Positions 1 to 7,922 of a stretch of 64,000 nt of DNA are shown in pieces. The notes beneath the pieces were generated by a model that had not been told where the DNA came from, searched no databases, and saw only the letters and a list, made by a program, of their open reading frames with translations. Location of the stretch: the NCBI GenBank assembly GCA_002376235.1, contig DFNX01000016.1, positions 1,178,001-1,242,000 on the forward strand, given 5' to 3'. How positions within the stretch are numbered: the first letter of the stretch is position 1; each line of letters opens with the position of its first letter. A program made the position numbers and the translations under genes. This DNA is from Neorhizobium sp. UBA3556 (lineage in GTDB: Bacteria > Pseudomonadota > Alphaproteobacteria > Rhizobiales > Rhizobiaceae).

Positions 1-387
1 GCGGCGCGCGCGCCGGTGGATGATAATGACGAGGAATTCTTCGGCGCCTTCGCCATTTCGCCAGCCCGCCCAGCAAAAGAACTCGATGCCGCCTATGGTC
101 CGGGCCTCATCACCTCTGCTGAACAGAGCCTGACAGTTGGCGAACTTCTGATCGCGCGCCTCGGCGGCAAGGCTGAATATGCCGACCGCATGCGCTTCGG
201 CTCGATCATCCTGATCGTCCGGGAAGTCGATGAGTTGAACCACATCCGTTCCATCGGTGTGTCGCTGGAACCGGTCGAACCGACCACCAACCTGCCGATC
301 TTCATCAACATGCGCGAAATCGCCCATCGCGTGCGTGACCGCATCCGCAAATATCGCGGCAAGCCTGTGCCCACTCAAAGGCAATAG
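1..387 (+). CDS. K+/H+ antiporter, C-terminal part (5' truncated)
   Basis: The frame is open from base 1 and ends at a TAG at 385-387, so only the last ~128 residues of a longer protein are present. The visible part, with GELLIARLGGKAEYADRMRFG and then IILIVREVD, resembles the cytoplasmic transporter-associated (CorC/HlyC-type) regulatory domain at the end of NhaP2/CvrA-type potassium/proton antiporters, whose membrane domain would lie upstream of the window. Such proteins exchange K+ for H+ across the inner membrane. The call rests on the tail only; another transporter with the same regulatory domain is possible. It is followed 136 bp later by pgk on the same strand. Confidence 0.6.
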   Translation, partial: AARAPVDDNDEEFFGAFAISPARPAKELDAAYGPGLITSAEQSLTVGELLIARLGGKAEYADRMRFGSIILIVREVDELNHIRSIGVSLEPVEPTTNLPIFINMREIAHRVRDRIRKYRGKPVPTQRQ

Positions 388-523
388 GCTATATTTGAGA
401 GACCGCTGCGGCTCTTGGCGCCCTTGCGTCGGGCTGCAACCATAGTATGGTCCGCCCAGTTTCAGCGGCCGGGCGCTCAAGGGCGCTCGGTCCTATTTCA
501 GCACTCAAGGAGTGGATTAGCCC

Positions 524-1726
524 ATGCCGGCATTCAAGACTATTGACGACATCAGCAACCCTGTAGGCAAGCGCGTTCTCGTACGCGTCGATCTCAATGT
601 ACCGGTTGCCGACGGTAAGGTAACGGACAAGACCCGCATCGAGCGCGTCGCCCCGACCATCCTTGAACTGTCGAAAAAGGGCGCCAAGGTCATCCTGCTT
701 GCCCATTTCGGCCGTCCGAAGGGTGAGCCTGTCGCCGACATGTCTCTCTCGCTGATCGTACCGGCCATCAACGAAGTGCTTGGCACCAAGATCCTGTTCG
801 CCGCCGACTGCATCGGTCCCGACGCCGAAAAGGCCGTCGCCTCGATGAAGGACGGCGACATCCTGCTTCTCGAAAATACCCGCTTTCACAAGGGCGAAGA
901 AAAGAACGAAGCAGGCTTCACTGAAGCGCTTGCTGCAAACGGCGACATCTACGTCAACGACGCATTCTCCGCCGCTCACCGCGCCCACGCTTCGACCGAA
1001 GGTCTTGCGCACCACCTGCCAGCCTATGCCGGCCGCACCATGCAGGCGGAGCTTGAAGCGCTGGAAAAGGGTCTTGGCGCACCGGTTCGCCCGACGGTTG
1101 CCATCGTCGGCGGCGCAAAAGTCTCGACCAAGATCGACCTGCTGCAGAACCTAGTAAAGAAGGTCGACGCGCTGGTCATCGGTGGCGGCATGGCGAACAC
1201 CTTCATCGCCGCGAAGGGAATCAATGTCGGCAAGTCGCTTTGCGAACACGACCTTGGCGAACTCGCCCGGACGATCATGACCGAAGCTGAAAGCGCCGGT
1301 TGCTCCATCGTTCTTCCGGTCGATGCCGTCGTTGCCCGTGAATTTAAGGCCAATGCCGCAAACGAGACCGTTGCCATCGACGCCATCCCGGCCGATGCCA
1401 TGGCCCTCGATGTCGGCCCGAAGTCGGTCGAAGCCATCAACGAATGGATCGGCAAGGCTTCCACGCTTGTGTGGAACGGCCCGCTCGGCGCTTTCGAAAT
1501 CACGCCCTTCGACGCATCAACGGTTGCCGCTGCAAAGTTTGCCGCTGCACAGACCAAGGCCGGCAAGCTGACCTCCGTCGCCGGCGGTGGTGATACCGTC
1601 GCAGCGCTCAACCATGCAGGCGTTGCCGACGACTTCACCTACATCTCGACGGCAGGTGGCGCTTTCCTTGAATGGATGGAAGGTAAGGAACTGCCCGGCG
1701 TGGCAGTCCTCTCCAAGACAGCCTGA
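524..1726 (+). CDS. pgk: Phosphoglycerate kinase
   Basis: Cytosolic enzyme of glycolysis/gluconeogenesis interconverting 1,3-bisphosphoglycerate plus ADP with 3-phosphoglycerate plus ATP. The 400-residue length matches the family. Visible signatures are RVDLNVP near residue 21, HFGRPKG near 63, the substrate-binding VNDAFSAAHRAHAST near 144, GGAKVSTKI near 195, and the nucleotide-site WNGPLGAFE and GGGDTV near the C-terminus. The ATG at 524 is preceded by AAGGAG at 507-512. Gene order pgk followed by a class I aldolase groups two adjacent steps of lower/upper glycolysis, but a 197-bp gap with its own operator-like palindrome suggests the aldolase has a separate promoter. Confidence 0.97.
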   Translation: MPAFKTIDDISNPVGKRVLVRVDLNVPVADGKVTDKTRIERVAPTILELSKKGAKVILLAHFGRPKGEPVADMSLSLIVPAINEVLGTKILFAADCIGPDAEKAVASMKDGDILLLENTRFHKGEEKNEAGFTEALAANGDIYVNDAFSAAHRAHASTEGLAHHLPAYAGRTMQAELEALEKGLGAPVRPTVAIVGGAKVSTKIDLLQNLVKKVDALVIGGGMANTFIAAKGINVGKSLCEHDLGELARTIMTEAESAGCSIVLPVDAVVAREFKANAANETVAIDAIPADAMALDVGPKSVEAINEWIGKASTLVWNGPLGAFEITPFDASTVAAAKFAAAQTKAGKLTSVAGGGDTVAALNHAGVADDFTYISTAGGAFLEWMEGKELPGVAVLSKTA

Positions 1727-1821
1727 TCGCTGTTTATCCACAGCTCGACCACAACCAGAGTGCGCGGACATAGCTCCGCGCATTCGCGTTTCAAGACCCC
1801 TTTAAATTTTTTAGATCTTTT

Positions 1822-1848
1822 AAACGATTGAATTGAATTCAATCGTTT
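1822..1848. promoter_or_regulatory. Perfect 13-bp inverted repeat upstream of the aldolase gene
   Basis: Arms AAACGATTGAATT (1822-1834) and AATTCAATCGTTT (1836-1848) are exact reverse complements around a single G at 1835. It sits in an AT-rich stretch about 75 bp before the aldolase ATG. The size and symmetry are those of an operator for a dimeric regulator. It has no T-run and is not placed like a terminator. The cognate factor is unknown; a LacI-family regulator of central carbon metabolism (PckR-type in rhizobia) is one candidate by context only. Confidence 0.6.
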
Positions 1849-1923
1849 CAAATATTTAGCCATGGATTTACTTCCGCCCTACATCTGTTATCGCCTCAGA
1901 TATCAAGTGTTGGAGATCGACAA

Positions 1924-2949
1924 ATGACCGAACGTCTGGAAGATATTGCACTCAAGATGGTATCGAACGGCAAGGGCCTTTTGGCCGCCGACGAGTCCAC
2001 CGGGACGATCAAAAAGCGCTTCGATAGCATCGGGATCGAGTCTACCGAAGAGAGCCGCCGTGACTACCGCGAGATGCTCTTCCGCACCGAATCCGCAATG
2101 AAGAACTGCATTTCCGGGGTCATCCTCTACGAGGAAACCCTCTACCAGAAGGCAGCCGACGGCACGCCTTTCGTCGACCTGATCACCGGCGCCGGCTCCA
2201 TTCCGGGCATCAAGGTTGATATCGGCGCCAAGCCGATGGCGCTTCACCCGCACGAATTCATCACAGAAGGCCTCGACGGCCTCTACGAGCGCCTGCGCAA
2301 GTATCGCGAAGCCGGTGCCCGTTTCGCCAAGTGGCGCGGCGTCATCACCATCGGAGACCAGCGTCCGAGCTGGGGTTCGATCAAGGCGAACTCGCAGTCT
2401 CTCGCCCGTTACGCCGCACTTTGCCAGCAGGCTGACATCGTGCCGATCGTCGAGCCGGAAGTCATGATGGACGGCACGCCTGGCGACCACAATATCGAGC
2501 GTTGCGCCGAAGTCACCCAGCACGTGCTGCAGACCGTCTTCGCCGACCTGTTCGACGCCCGCGTCGATCTCGAAGGCATGGTGCTGAAGCCGAACATGGT
2601 CATTGACGGCATCAAGGCCCGCAAGGCGTCCGTCGAGGAAGTTGCCGAGCGCACCGTCAAGGTTCTGAAGGCAACCGTTCCTGCCGCAGTACCGGGCATC
2701 GCCTTCCTCTCCGGCGGCCAGACCTCCGAAGAAGCGACCGCTCATCTGTCGACCATGGTTGCCGGTTACGACCTGCCCTGGAAGCTGACCTATTCCTACG
2801 GCCGCGCGCTGCAGGAAACCGCCCTCAAGGCATGGGGAGGCAAGTCCGAGAATGTTGCAGCCGGCCAGCGTGCCTTCCAGCACCGCGCCGAAATGAACAC
2901 GCTCGCCGCTAAGGGCACGTGGAAAAAGGATCTCGAAAAGGCTGCATGA
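1924..2949 (+). CDS. fbaB: Fructose-bisphosphate aldolase, class I
   Basis: Cleaves or forms fructose-1,6-bisphosphate from glyceraldehyde-3-phosphate and dihydroxyacetone phosphate through a Schiff base. The 341-residue protein has class I hallmarks: GLLAADESTGT at 18-28, KWRGVITIG near 136, VEPEVMMDG near 177, and the predicted Schiff-base lysine K222 in LKPNMV, then FLSGGQTSEEATAHL. No metal-binding histidine motif of class II enzymes is seen. Start ATG at 1924 follows GGAG at 1912-1915. A good intrinsic terminator follows at 3023-3053. A 13-bp perfect inverted repeat upstream suggests dedicated transcriptional control. Confidence 0.95.
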   Translation: MTERLEDIALKMVSNGKGLLAADESTGTIKKRFDSIGIESTEESRRDYREMLFRTESAMKNCISGVILYEETLYQKAADGTPFVDLITGAGSIPGIKVDIGAKPMALHPHEFITEGLDGLYERLRKYREAGARFAKWRGVITIGDQRPSWGSIKANSQSLARYAALCQQADIVPIVEPEVMMDGTPGDHNIERCAEVTQHVLQTVFADLFDARVDLEGMVLKPNMVIDGIKARKASVEEVAERTVKVLKATVPAAVPGIAFLSGGQTSEEATAHLSTMVAGYDLPWKLTYSYGRALQETALKAWGGKSENVAAGQRAFQHRAEMNTLAAKGTWKKDLEKAA

Positions 2950-3022
2950 TCCAAGCCTTTTCACCGAAATCGTTGCAGCGGGTCCGCAGCCTTAATTGAG
3001 CGCGGATGCTGCAGGGAGGGAG

Positions 3023-3053
3023 AAAACCGCGTCGGCAACGGCGCGGTTTTTCC
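3023..3053 (+). terminator. Intrinsic terminator of the aldolase gene
   Basis: AAAACCGCG (3023-3031) pairs with CGCGGTTTT (3042-3050) across a 10-nt loop and runs into further T residues. It lies 74 bp after the aldolase stop. Confidence 0.8.
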
Positions 3054-3135
3054 GTTGATTGATACCATCACAAAGTTTGACTGGTGAGCCTGATCGCCGC
3101 CGCTTAAGCATCGTCCTTCACCCTTGGAGGACGCC

Positions 3136-4053
3136 ATGCCCAAAGTCGAATTCGTCACCGTCGATGTCTTTACTGCCGAACGCTTCACCGGCAATCCGCT
3201 TGCTGTCATCACCGATGCGCGCGGCCTGACGACGGAGCAGATGCAACAGATCGCTACCGAATTCGGCTATTCCGAAAGCACCTTCGTGCTGCCGCCGGAA
3301 GATCCGGCCAACAGCGCCCATGTCCGCATCTTCACACCGACATTGGAAGTCCCCTTCGCCGGCCATCCGAATGTCGGCACGGCCTACGTTCTCGGCCAGC
3401 AGGCAAGCCTTTTCGGCGAGCCAGTCGGCGACAGGCTCCGTTTCGAGGAAAAAGCTGGTCTCGTTGAGGTGGAGTTGAAGCGCGAAGCCGGCAAGGTTGC
3501 CGCCGCCTCGATCCGCGCCCCGAGATCACTGGAGATCGGAGAGACGGTCGCAGCAGAGCTTGTGGCGCGCTGCGTTGCGATCGACAAGTCAAACGTCCAC
3601 ACCGATCGGCACCCACCGGTCTTCGCCTCGGTTGGCCTCGGCTTCATTCTTGCCGAACTGGACAGCCTTGAGGCCCTCGGCCGCGCCCGCCCGGATCTTC
3701 AAGCCTTCCGCGAAGCAGTCACCCGTCATCCTGGCGATGGCCTAGGCTTCTCCGTATTTCTCTACGTCCGCGACCCATCGCAGCCGGACCATATCCGCGC
3801 CCGCATGTTTGCCCCGCTCGATGATGTCCCGGAAGATCCCGCGACCGGCAGCGCATCCGGTGCGCTCGGCGCCTATCTGGTCGCCACCATGCCAGAGACA
3901 GATGTCCGAACCCAACTGACCATAGAACAGGGAGTGGAGATGGGACGCAGAAGCATCATCGAACTCGATGTGACCAAACAGCAGGGCAAGGTGACTGATG
4001 TCAGGATCAGCGGCCGCTCCGTTTTCGTCATGCGTGGCAGCGTCGAGTGCTGA
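3136..4053 (+). CDS. PhzF family isomerase/epimerase
   Basis: A 305-residue protein of the PhzF fold (two diaminopimelate-epimerase-like halves). Visible family marks are the catalytic glutamate context EFGYSESTFVLPP near residue 43, FTPTLEVPFAGHPNVGTA near 67, and DPATGSASGALGAYL near 239, matching the phosphate/carboxylate-binding glycine-serine segment. PhzF of pseudomonads isomerises trans-2,3-dihydro-3-hydroxyanthranilate in phenazine synthesis, but no other phenazine genes are here, so the substrate in this organism is unknown. The ATG at 3136 is chosen over an in-frame TTG at 3124 because GGAGG at 3126-3130 sits at normal spacing. It converges with the small gene at 4054. Confidence 0.9.
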   Translation: MPKVEFVTVDVFTAERFTGNPLAVITDARGLTTEQMQQIATEFGYSESTFVLPPEDPANSAHVRIFTPTLEVPFAGHPNVGTAYVLGQQASLFGEPVGDRLRFEEKAGLVEVELKREAGKVAAASIRAPRSLEIGETVAAELVARCVAIDKSNVHTDRHPPVFASVGLGFILAELDSLEALGRARPDLQAFREAVTRHPGDGLGFSVFLYVRDPSQPDHIRARMFAPLDDVPEDPATGSASGALGAYLVATMPETDVRTQLTIEQGVEMGRRSIIELDVTKQQGKVTDVRISGRSVFVMRGSVEC

Positions 4054-4215
4054 TCAGAAGAATTCACGCCCGAGCAACGCAATGGTCCAGATAATGAAGG
4101 CCAGAACGGCGAGTTTCCAGAAATCCATGCGGCGCTTCAGGCCCGGAAAGCCCAGCGGCTTTATCACCTGCACGACCATGGCAAGCATAAGCAGGATGGA
4201 GATTGCTTTTGTCAT
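4054..4215 (-). CDS. Small two-helix membrane protein
   Basis: A 53-residue product with two hydrophobic segments: one spanning about residues 4-19 (ISILLMLAMVVQVIKPLG) and one about 33-48 (WKLAVLAFIIWTIALL), separated by a basic loop (GLKRRMD). It resembles the short uncharacterised inner-membrane proteins common in Rhizobiaceae; I recognise no functional motif. The ATG at 4215 gives a protein with an immediate membrane helix; an in-frame start at 4278 would add a 21-residue charged leader. Its stop codon abuts the stop of the PhzF gene on the other strand. Confidence 0.6.
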   Translation of the reverse strand: MTKAISILLMLAMVVQVIKPLGFPGLKRRMDFWKLAVLAFIIWTIALLGREFF

Positions 4216-4414
4216 TGTTCGCCCTGCTGCGATCTTTTCGCGTCTCGCCACAGGGTAGACATTTTTAAACTCCACCACAGATAGGCTTTGGGAGGGGCAA
4301 ACAAATCAATAGCGAGCCCCACCCCTCGTTACCGCTCCCTGCGGCAAGGCGCAACACGCCTGACGTCAGGGAACTGCGCCATTGATTGTTTGACACGAAC
4401 CCATTTGTGAGACG

Positions 4415-5686
4415 ATGAGACGAAACCTGCTTCCCGTCCTCGCCCTTTTATCCGGAACGCTTTTTCTATTCCTAGGCAACGGCCTTCAGGGCCTGCTTCT
4501 ACCCTTGAGAGGCTCTCTCGAAGGTTATACCAACGAGACGCTTGGCTTGCTTGGCACGACCTGGGCTGCAGGTTTTGTCATCGGCTGTTTCGTTGCCCCG
4601 AACGTGGTCCGACGGATCGGTCATGTCCGCGCCTTTTCCGGCTTCCTCGCACTGATCTGCCTGAACGTGCTCCTGACCGGCCTACTGGTCGATCAGACGG
4701 CATGGCTGACGCTGAGAGCCATCACCGGCTTCTGCACCGCTGGCACGTCGATGATCATCGAAAGCTGGCTGAATGAGCGGGCAACGCCGGAAAGTCGTGG
4801 CACGATCTTTTCGTTCTACATTTCCATCACGCTCTTCGGCGTCGTCGGCGGCCAGATGCTGGTTCCCTTTGCCGACGTGACAACGACGACGCTGTTCATG
4901 ATCTGCGGCATTCTCTACAGCATCGCCGCACTTCCCACGACCCTGTCCAAGGCGGCTTCACCTCAGCCACTCAAACGCGCCAAACTGGATCTGAAAGGAC
5001 TGTTCAAGAACTCCCCTATATCCTGCATCGGCATTCTGCTGATCGGGATTGCCAACGGCGCATATGGCACTCTGGCGGCAGTCTTTGCCAGCCGCGCCGG
5101 CCTCTCCCAGGGCGCTGTCGCGGCAATGGTGACGATCACCATCTTTGCCGGCGCGATCATGCAGTTTCCGGCAGGCCGCCTCTCCGATCGCATGGACCGT
5201 CGCCACGTGCTGGCGGGCCTTTCGGCAGCGGCAGCGCTCGCTGGACTGGTTGTCGCCATGGTGCAGCCGACCGATGCCTACGGGATCATCGTGCTGGTCG
5301 CGATCTATGGCGCCGCAGCGAACGCGCTTTATCCGATCGCGGTCGCCCATGCGAACGACTTCGCCTCGCCAGAGGACTTCGTCAAGGTTTCGGGCGGCCT
5401 GCTCCTGCTCTACGGCATCGGCACCATCATCGGCCCGACCCTCGGTGGCCCGGTCATGACCTGGGCCGGACCTTATGCGCTCTTCCTCGTCACCGCGATC
5501 GCCCATATCCTGATCACAGCCTACGCCATCATCCGCAGCCGCCAGCGGGCGCCCATTCCGGCCGAGCATCGTGATGCCTATACGGTCGCTCCGGCCGCGA
5601 CATCGCCGATGACGACCCCGGAAAGCCTGGCACTCGACCCGAGAGCTGCACCGGCCGAAGGCACGACAGAAGACCGGAGGAACTGA
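4415..5686 (+). CDS. MFS transporter
   Basis: A 423-residue, strongly hydrophobic protein with about twelve predicted membrane segments, the first near residues 6-30. The loop after helix 2 has VVRRIGHVRAF, a variant of the major facilitator G-x-x-x-D/R-x-G-R signature, and the second half repeats it as GRLSDRMDRRHVL near residue 255. This is the compact sugar/drug-efflux-like branch of the superfamily (YcaD/YfkF type); the substrate cannot be read from sequence. The C-terminal ~40 residues are Pro/Ala-rich and probably cytoplasmic. The DUF1192 gene begins 2 bp after its stop, so the two are probably co-transcribed. Confidence 0.85.
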   Translation: MRRNLLPVLALLSGTLFLFLGNGLQGLLLPLRGSLEGYTNETLGLLGTTWAAGFVIGCFVAPNVVRRIGHVRAFSGFLALICLNVLLTGLLVDQTAWLTLRAITGFCTAGTSMIIESWLNERATPESRGTIFSFYISITLFGVVGGQMLVPFADVTTTTLFMICGILYSIAALPTTLSKAASPQPLKRAKLDLKGLFKNSPISCIGILLIGIANGAYGTLAAVFASRAGLSQGAVAAMVTITIFAGAIMQFPAGRLSDRMDRRHVLAGLSAAAALAGLVVAMVQPTDAYGIIVLVAIYGAAANALYPIAVAHANDFASPEDFVKVSGGLLLLYGIGTIIGPTLGGPVMTWAGPYALFLVTAIAHILITAYAIIRSRQRAPIPAEHRDAYTVAPAATSPMTTPESLALDPRAAPAEGTTEDRRN

Positions 5687-5688
5687 GA

Positions 5689-5880
5689 ATGACATTTTTC
5701 GACGACGACCGGCCGGCCAAGAAGCTCGCCCATGAGATCGGCTCAGATCTTTCCATGCTTTCGGTAGGCGATCTCGATGCTCGAATCGATCTTTTGAAGC
5801 AGGAAATCGCGCGACTGGAAGCCGACAAACAGAAGAAGCAGGCGGGCCGGATGGCCGCCGATAGCTTCTTCAAGAAGTGA
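5689..5880 (+). CDS. DUF1192 family small protein
   Basis: A 63-residue, charged protein starting MTFFDDDRPAKK and containing the conserved core SVGDLDARIDLLKQEIARLEADK, which is predicted coiled coil (residues ~27-50). This is the DUF1192 family typical of alphaproteobacteria; function unknown. It is directly downstream of the MFS gene and upstream of the rcdA region. A GGAGG at 5675-5679 within the end of the MFS gene gives good ribosome binding. Confidence 0.85.
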   Translation: MTFFDDDRPAKKLAHEIGSDLSMLSVGDLDARIDLLKQEIARLEADKQKKQAGRMAADSFFKK

Positions 5881-5916
5881 GAAGATCCGAAAATGCCCAA
5901 GTAAAGCCTGGGGATT

Positions 5917-5931
5917 TTAAGTGGATATTAA
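5917..5931. promoter_or_regulatory. CtrA-type box, upstream of the candidate sRNA
   Basis: TTAA (5917-5920), seven bases, TTAA (5928-5931), matching the TTAA-N7-TTAA recognition sequence of the cell-cycle regulator CtrA. A further TTAAC half-site follows at 5935-5939. It lies about 16 bp before the start of the structured element at 5947. The match is seen; binding is inferred. Confidence 0.5.
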
Positions 5932-5946
5932 TCATTAACAGACATT

Positions 5947-6054
5947 ATCAGACCGTCCAGGCTTCCTGGACTCAGACAGTTTCACCACCCGGCGAATGGT
6001 CTGATTTCTCCCTGTTTTACCTTGAGAGCCGCCTTTCCGCGGCTCTTCTTTTTT
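5947..6054 (+). ncRNA. Candidate structured small RNA with intrinsic terminator
   Basis: No protein is evident here, but the strand folds: ATCAGACC (5947-5954) pairs with GGTCTGAT (5998-6005), enclosing a tight hairpin GTCCAGG-CTT-CCTGGAC (5955-5971) and an unpaired C-rich stretch (CACCACCCGG). After a short linker an intrinsic terminator follows: AGAGCCGC (6025-6032), 6-nt loop, GCGGCTCT (6039-6046), then a T-rich tail to 6054. The terminator is 145 bp past the DUF1192 stop, which fits an independent ~100-nt transcript of the trans-acting rhizobial sRNA type better than a gene end. A structured 3' UTR of the MFS-DUF1192 operon is the alternative. Confidence 0.5.
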
Positions 6055-6175
6055 CAGGCCGCCACAAAACCGCTTTACTCGGCCTTGTAGAGACACTTTT
6101 CAGCCTCTCTTGCGATTTCCAAAAATCTGTTCCAAAACAAGAACATCCGCATCGGTTTACCGCTTCTTGTGGGTA

Positions 6176-6190
6176 TTAACCTTTCCTTAA
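6176..6190. promoter_or_regulatory. CtrA-type box upstream of rcdA
   Basis: TTAA (6176-6179), seven bases, TTAA (6187-6190). An AT-rich TTATAAAG sequence follows at about 6213-6220, at a plausible -10 distance. In Caulobacter and in Sinorhizobium rcdA is known to belong to the CtrA network, which makes this match more credible than an isolated one. Confidence 0.6.
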
Positions 6191-6308
6191 TAAACGCCTT
6201 GCGGATTTCAATTATAAAGATCATGTTCAAGTCAATGAGGGCGGCGATGGAACTTTTCGCTACATGTCGCCATTGCCCCATCGTGATTGCGTTAGCAGGA
6301 TGACATTC

Positions 6309-6821
6309 ATGCAGGAACAGGGTCTGAATACCGTCAATTTCGCCGGCCGCGCCGCGAATTCTTCGCAGTTCAAGACACTTTACGCCGAGGGCATGTCCCT
6401 GGTGGAAGAAACCGCGACTTATCTCGACGGAACGGGTCGCGCCGCATCGAAGGTCCTGCCGCGTATCGCCTCGGTGCTCTACGCCGCTGAATCCATGCGC
6501 CTGACGACCCGCCTCATGCAGATGGCATCCTGGCTGCTTCTGCAGCGTGCCGTCAACAATGGCGAAATGTCGAAGGATCAGGTTCTGGCCGAAAAGAACA
6601 AGGTTCGCCTCGACGGCTTCAACGTTGATCGCAATGCTCCGGGCTGGAACGAACTTCCGGAAGGTTTTCGTGATCTCGTCGAGCGTTCGCTGCGTCTGCA
6701 GAATCGCGTGGCATTGCTCGACCGCGAAATCTATCGCCCGTCCGATGCCGTCGCCGTTCCGGATAACGAAAACAGCGTCCGCTCCCAGCTGAACCTGCTG
6801 CAGACGGCCTTCGGCAACTGA
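6309..6821 (+). CDS. rcdA: RcdA-type protease adaptor (DUF1465 family)
   Basis: A 170-residue helical protein whose centre (LVEETATYLDGTGR, then AESMRLTTRLMQMASWLLLQRAVNNGEM) carries the DUF1465 family signature. I identify this family with RcdA, the three-helix adaptor that helps deliver the cell-cycle regulator CtrA to the ClpXP protease in Caulobacter; the link is from family knowledge, not tested here. The ATG at 6309 has AGGA at 6297-6300 at good spacing; an ATG at 6300 is the alternative. A CtrA-type box lies about 120 bp upstream, consistent with the known feedback of CtrA on its own degradation pathway. Its stop abuts that of the convergent ATPase gene. Confidence 0.8.
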   Translation: MQEQGLNTVNFAGRAANSSQFKTLYAEGMSLVEETATYLDGTGRAASKVLPRIASVLYAAESMRLTTRLMQMASWLLLQRAVNNGEMSKDQVLAEKNKVRLDGFNVDRNAPGWNELPEGFRDLVERSLRLQNRVALLDREIYRPSDAVAVPDNENSVRSQLNLLQTAFGN

Positions 6822-7346
6822 TCAGCAATCAGCCAGCCGGTCCAGATAGTCGAGAATTTCGGTGCGGCCTCTGAGCCGCACTTTTTCGTTCGGGAATTCC
6901 TCGAACATCCGCAAATGGCTTTCGAACGAATTCCAGTTGTTTTTCCGCTCGCGATATTTCGACACCCAGTCGAGCAGCTCTTCAAAACTCTCGTCGCTTT
7001 CCCCACGCTGATTGCCCCTCGCCCTGATATTGGCGATACATTCGTCTTCAGGCAGGTCGAGAAAAACCAGCACCGTCGCGCGTGGCAGGATGACATTGAC
7101 AAGCCAGCCGTAGACGCCTTCGATCAGCCACCGTGACGTCAGCGACAGTTCCCGTATCTCTTCGATTACGATAGCCTTGTCACGGGCAATGCCATGCGGG
7201 CCGGGTTGCCAGTAGACATCATCAAGATGAACGGGAGCGCGGTCGAGATATAGCGATAACCTGCGGGCGAGCCATGTCTTGCCCGAGCCGCCATTGCCCA
7301 TGATCGCCACCCGGCGAAGATCTTCATATTCCTTGTCTTTTGTCAT
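6822..7346 (-). CDS. P-loop AAA/kinase-like ATPase
   Basis: A 174-residue protein with a Walker A motif GNGGSGKTWLARRL near residue 16, a conserved HLDDVYWQPG and WLIEGVYGW, which together resemble the FlaR/topology-modulation-like P-loop kinases related to adenylate kinase. VLVFLDLPEDECIANIRARG near residue 92 fits a Walker B strand and lid helix with arginine fingers. The phosphoryl acceptor is unknown. The ATG at 7346 follows AAGGGG at proper spacing; the frame extends 10 codons further upstream without a good ribosome site. It lies just downstream of the rpmE terminator. Confidence 0.75.
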   Translation of the reverse strand: MTKDKEYEDLRRVAIMGNGGSGKTWLARRLSLYLDRAPVHLDDVYWQPGPHGIARDKAIVIEEIRELSLTSRWLIEGVYGWLVNVILPRATVLVFLDLPEDECIANIRARGNQRGESDESFEELLDWVSKYRERKNNWNSFESHLRMFEEFPNEKVRLRGRTEILDYLDRLADC

Positions 7347-7380
7347 GACAAACCCCTTGAGTCCGCCACGACACAAAACG

Positions 7381-7411
7381 AAAAAAGCCCGGCTTGCGCC
7401 AGGCTTTTTTT
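7381..7411 (-). terminator. Intrinsic terminator of rpmE
   Basis: On the minus strand AGCCTGGC, loop GCAA, GCCGGGCT (one G:U pair) followed by a run of T. It is flanked by A and T runs on both sides, so it can also act on the other strand. It lies 23 bp after the rpmE stop. Confidence 0.85.
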
Positions 7412-7433
7412 AGGTCCACCAACGTTAAGGCTA

Positions 7434-7655
7434 TTAGAGGCCGAGGCCGCCGAAACGCTTGTTGAACTTGGAAACGCGGCCACCGCGGTCCATCAGCTGC
7501 TGGTTGCCGCCGGTCCAGGCCGGATGGGACTTCGGGTCGATCTCGAGGTTCATGGTGTCACCGGCCGAACCCCACGTGGAGAAGGTTTCGTATTCGGTGC
7601 CATCGGTCATGACGACCTTGATCTTGTGGTATTCAGGATGAATGTCAGCCTTCAT
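7434..7655 (-). CDS. rpmE: 50S ribosomal protein L31
   Basis: A 73-residue protein starting MKADIHPEYHKIKVVMTDGT and containing HPAWTG and DRGGRVSKFNKRFGG, the L31 signature. It has no cysteine at all, so it is the zinc-independent (C-minus) form. L31 sits on the large subunit near the intersubunit bridge. The ATG at 7655 is chosen for homology of the N-terminus; an in-frame ATG at 7685 would add 10 atypical residues. Upstream AGCAGGAA on the minus strand is the ribosome site. Confidence 0.96.
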   Translation of the reverse strand: MKADIHPEYHKIKVVMTDGTEYETFSTWGSAGDTMNLEIDPKSHPAWTGGNQQLMDRGGRVSKFNKRFGGLGL

Positions 7656-7922
7656 GTCGCTATTCCTGCTCTGCGGGGTCTCCATGCCGCTCTTGCGATC
7701 ACCGACCCTCTTTAATCAATGAAGCCGTCGACCAGTACGGTCACGGCTTCCCAATTCGATGCGGAGCCTATACAGGAAGGTCGCGACTAGCACAAGTACC
7801 CGCAAGGCCAAGTTAAGAAGGCCTCTACAGCGTTCTTTGCCCCACATCAATGGCGGCCGATGAACGGTGAAATATTGAAGTTCGCGTGTTGTGAAAATGA
7901 CGATGCGCAAACAGGAGATCCC

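Larger units (their letters stand above)
5881..6308. other. 428-bp AT-rich intergenic region between the DUF1192 gene and rcdA
   Basis: Contains, in order, a CtrA-type box (5917), the candidate sRNA (5947-6054) and a second CtrA-type box (6176). No convincing protein-coding frame is seen; a 68-codon minus-strand open frame at 6075-6281 has no recognisable motif and crosses the second CtrA-type box. Confidence 0.7.
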
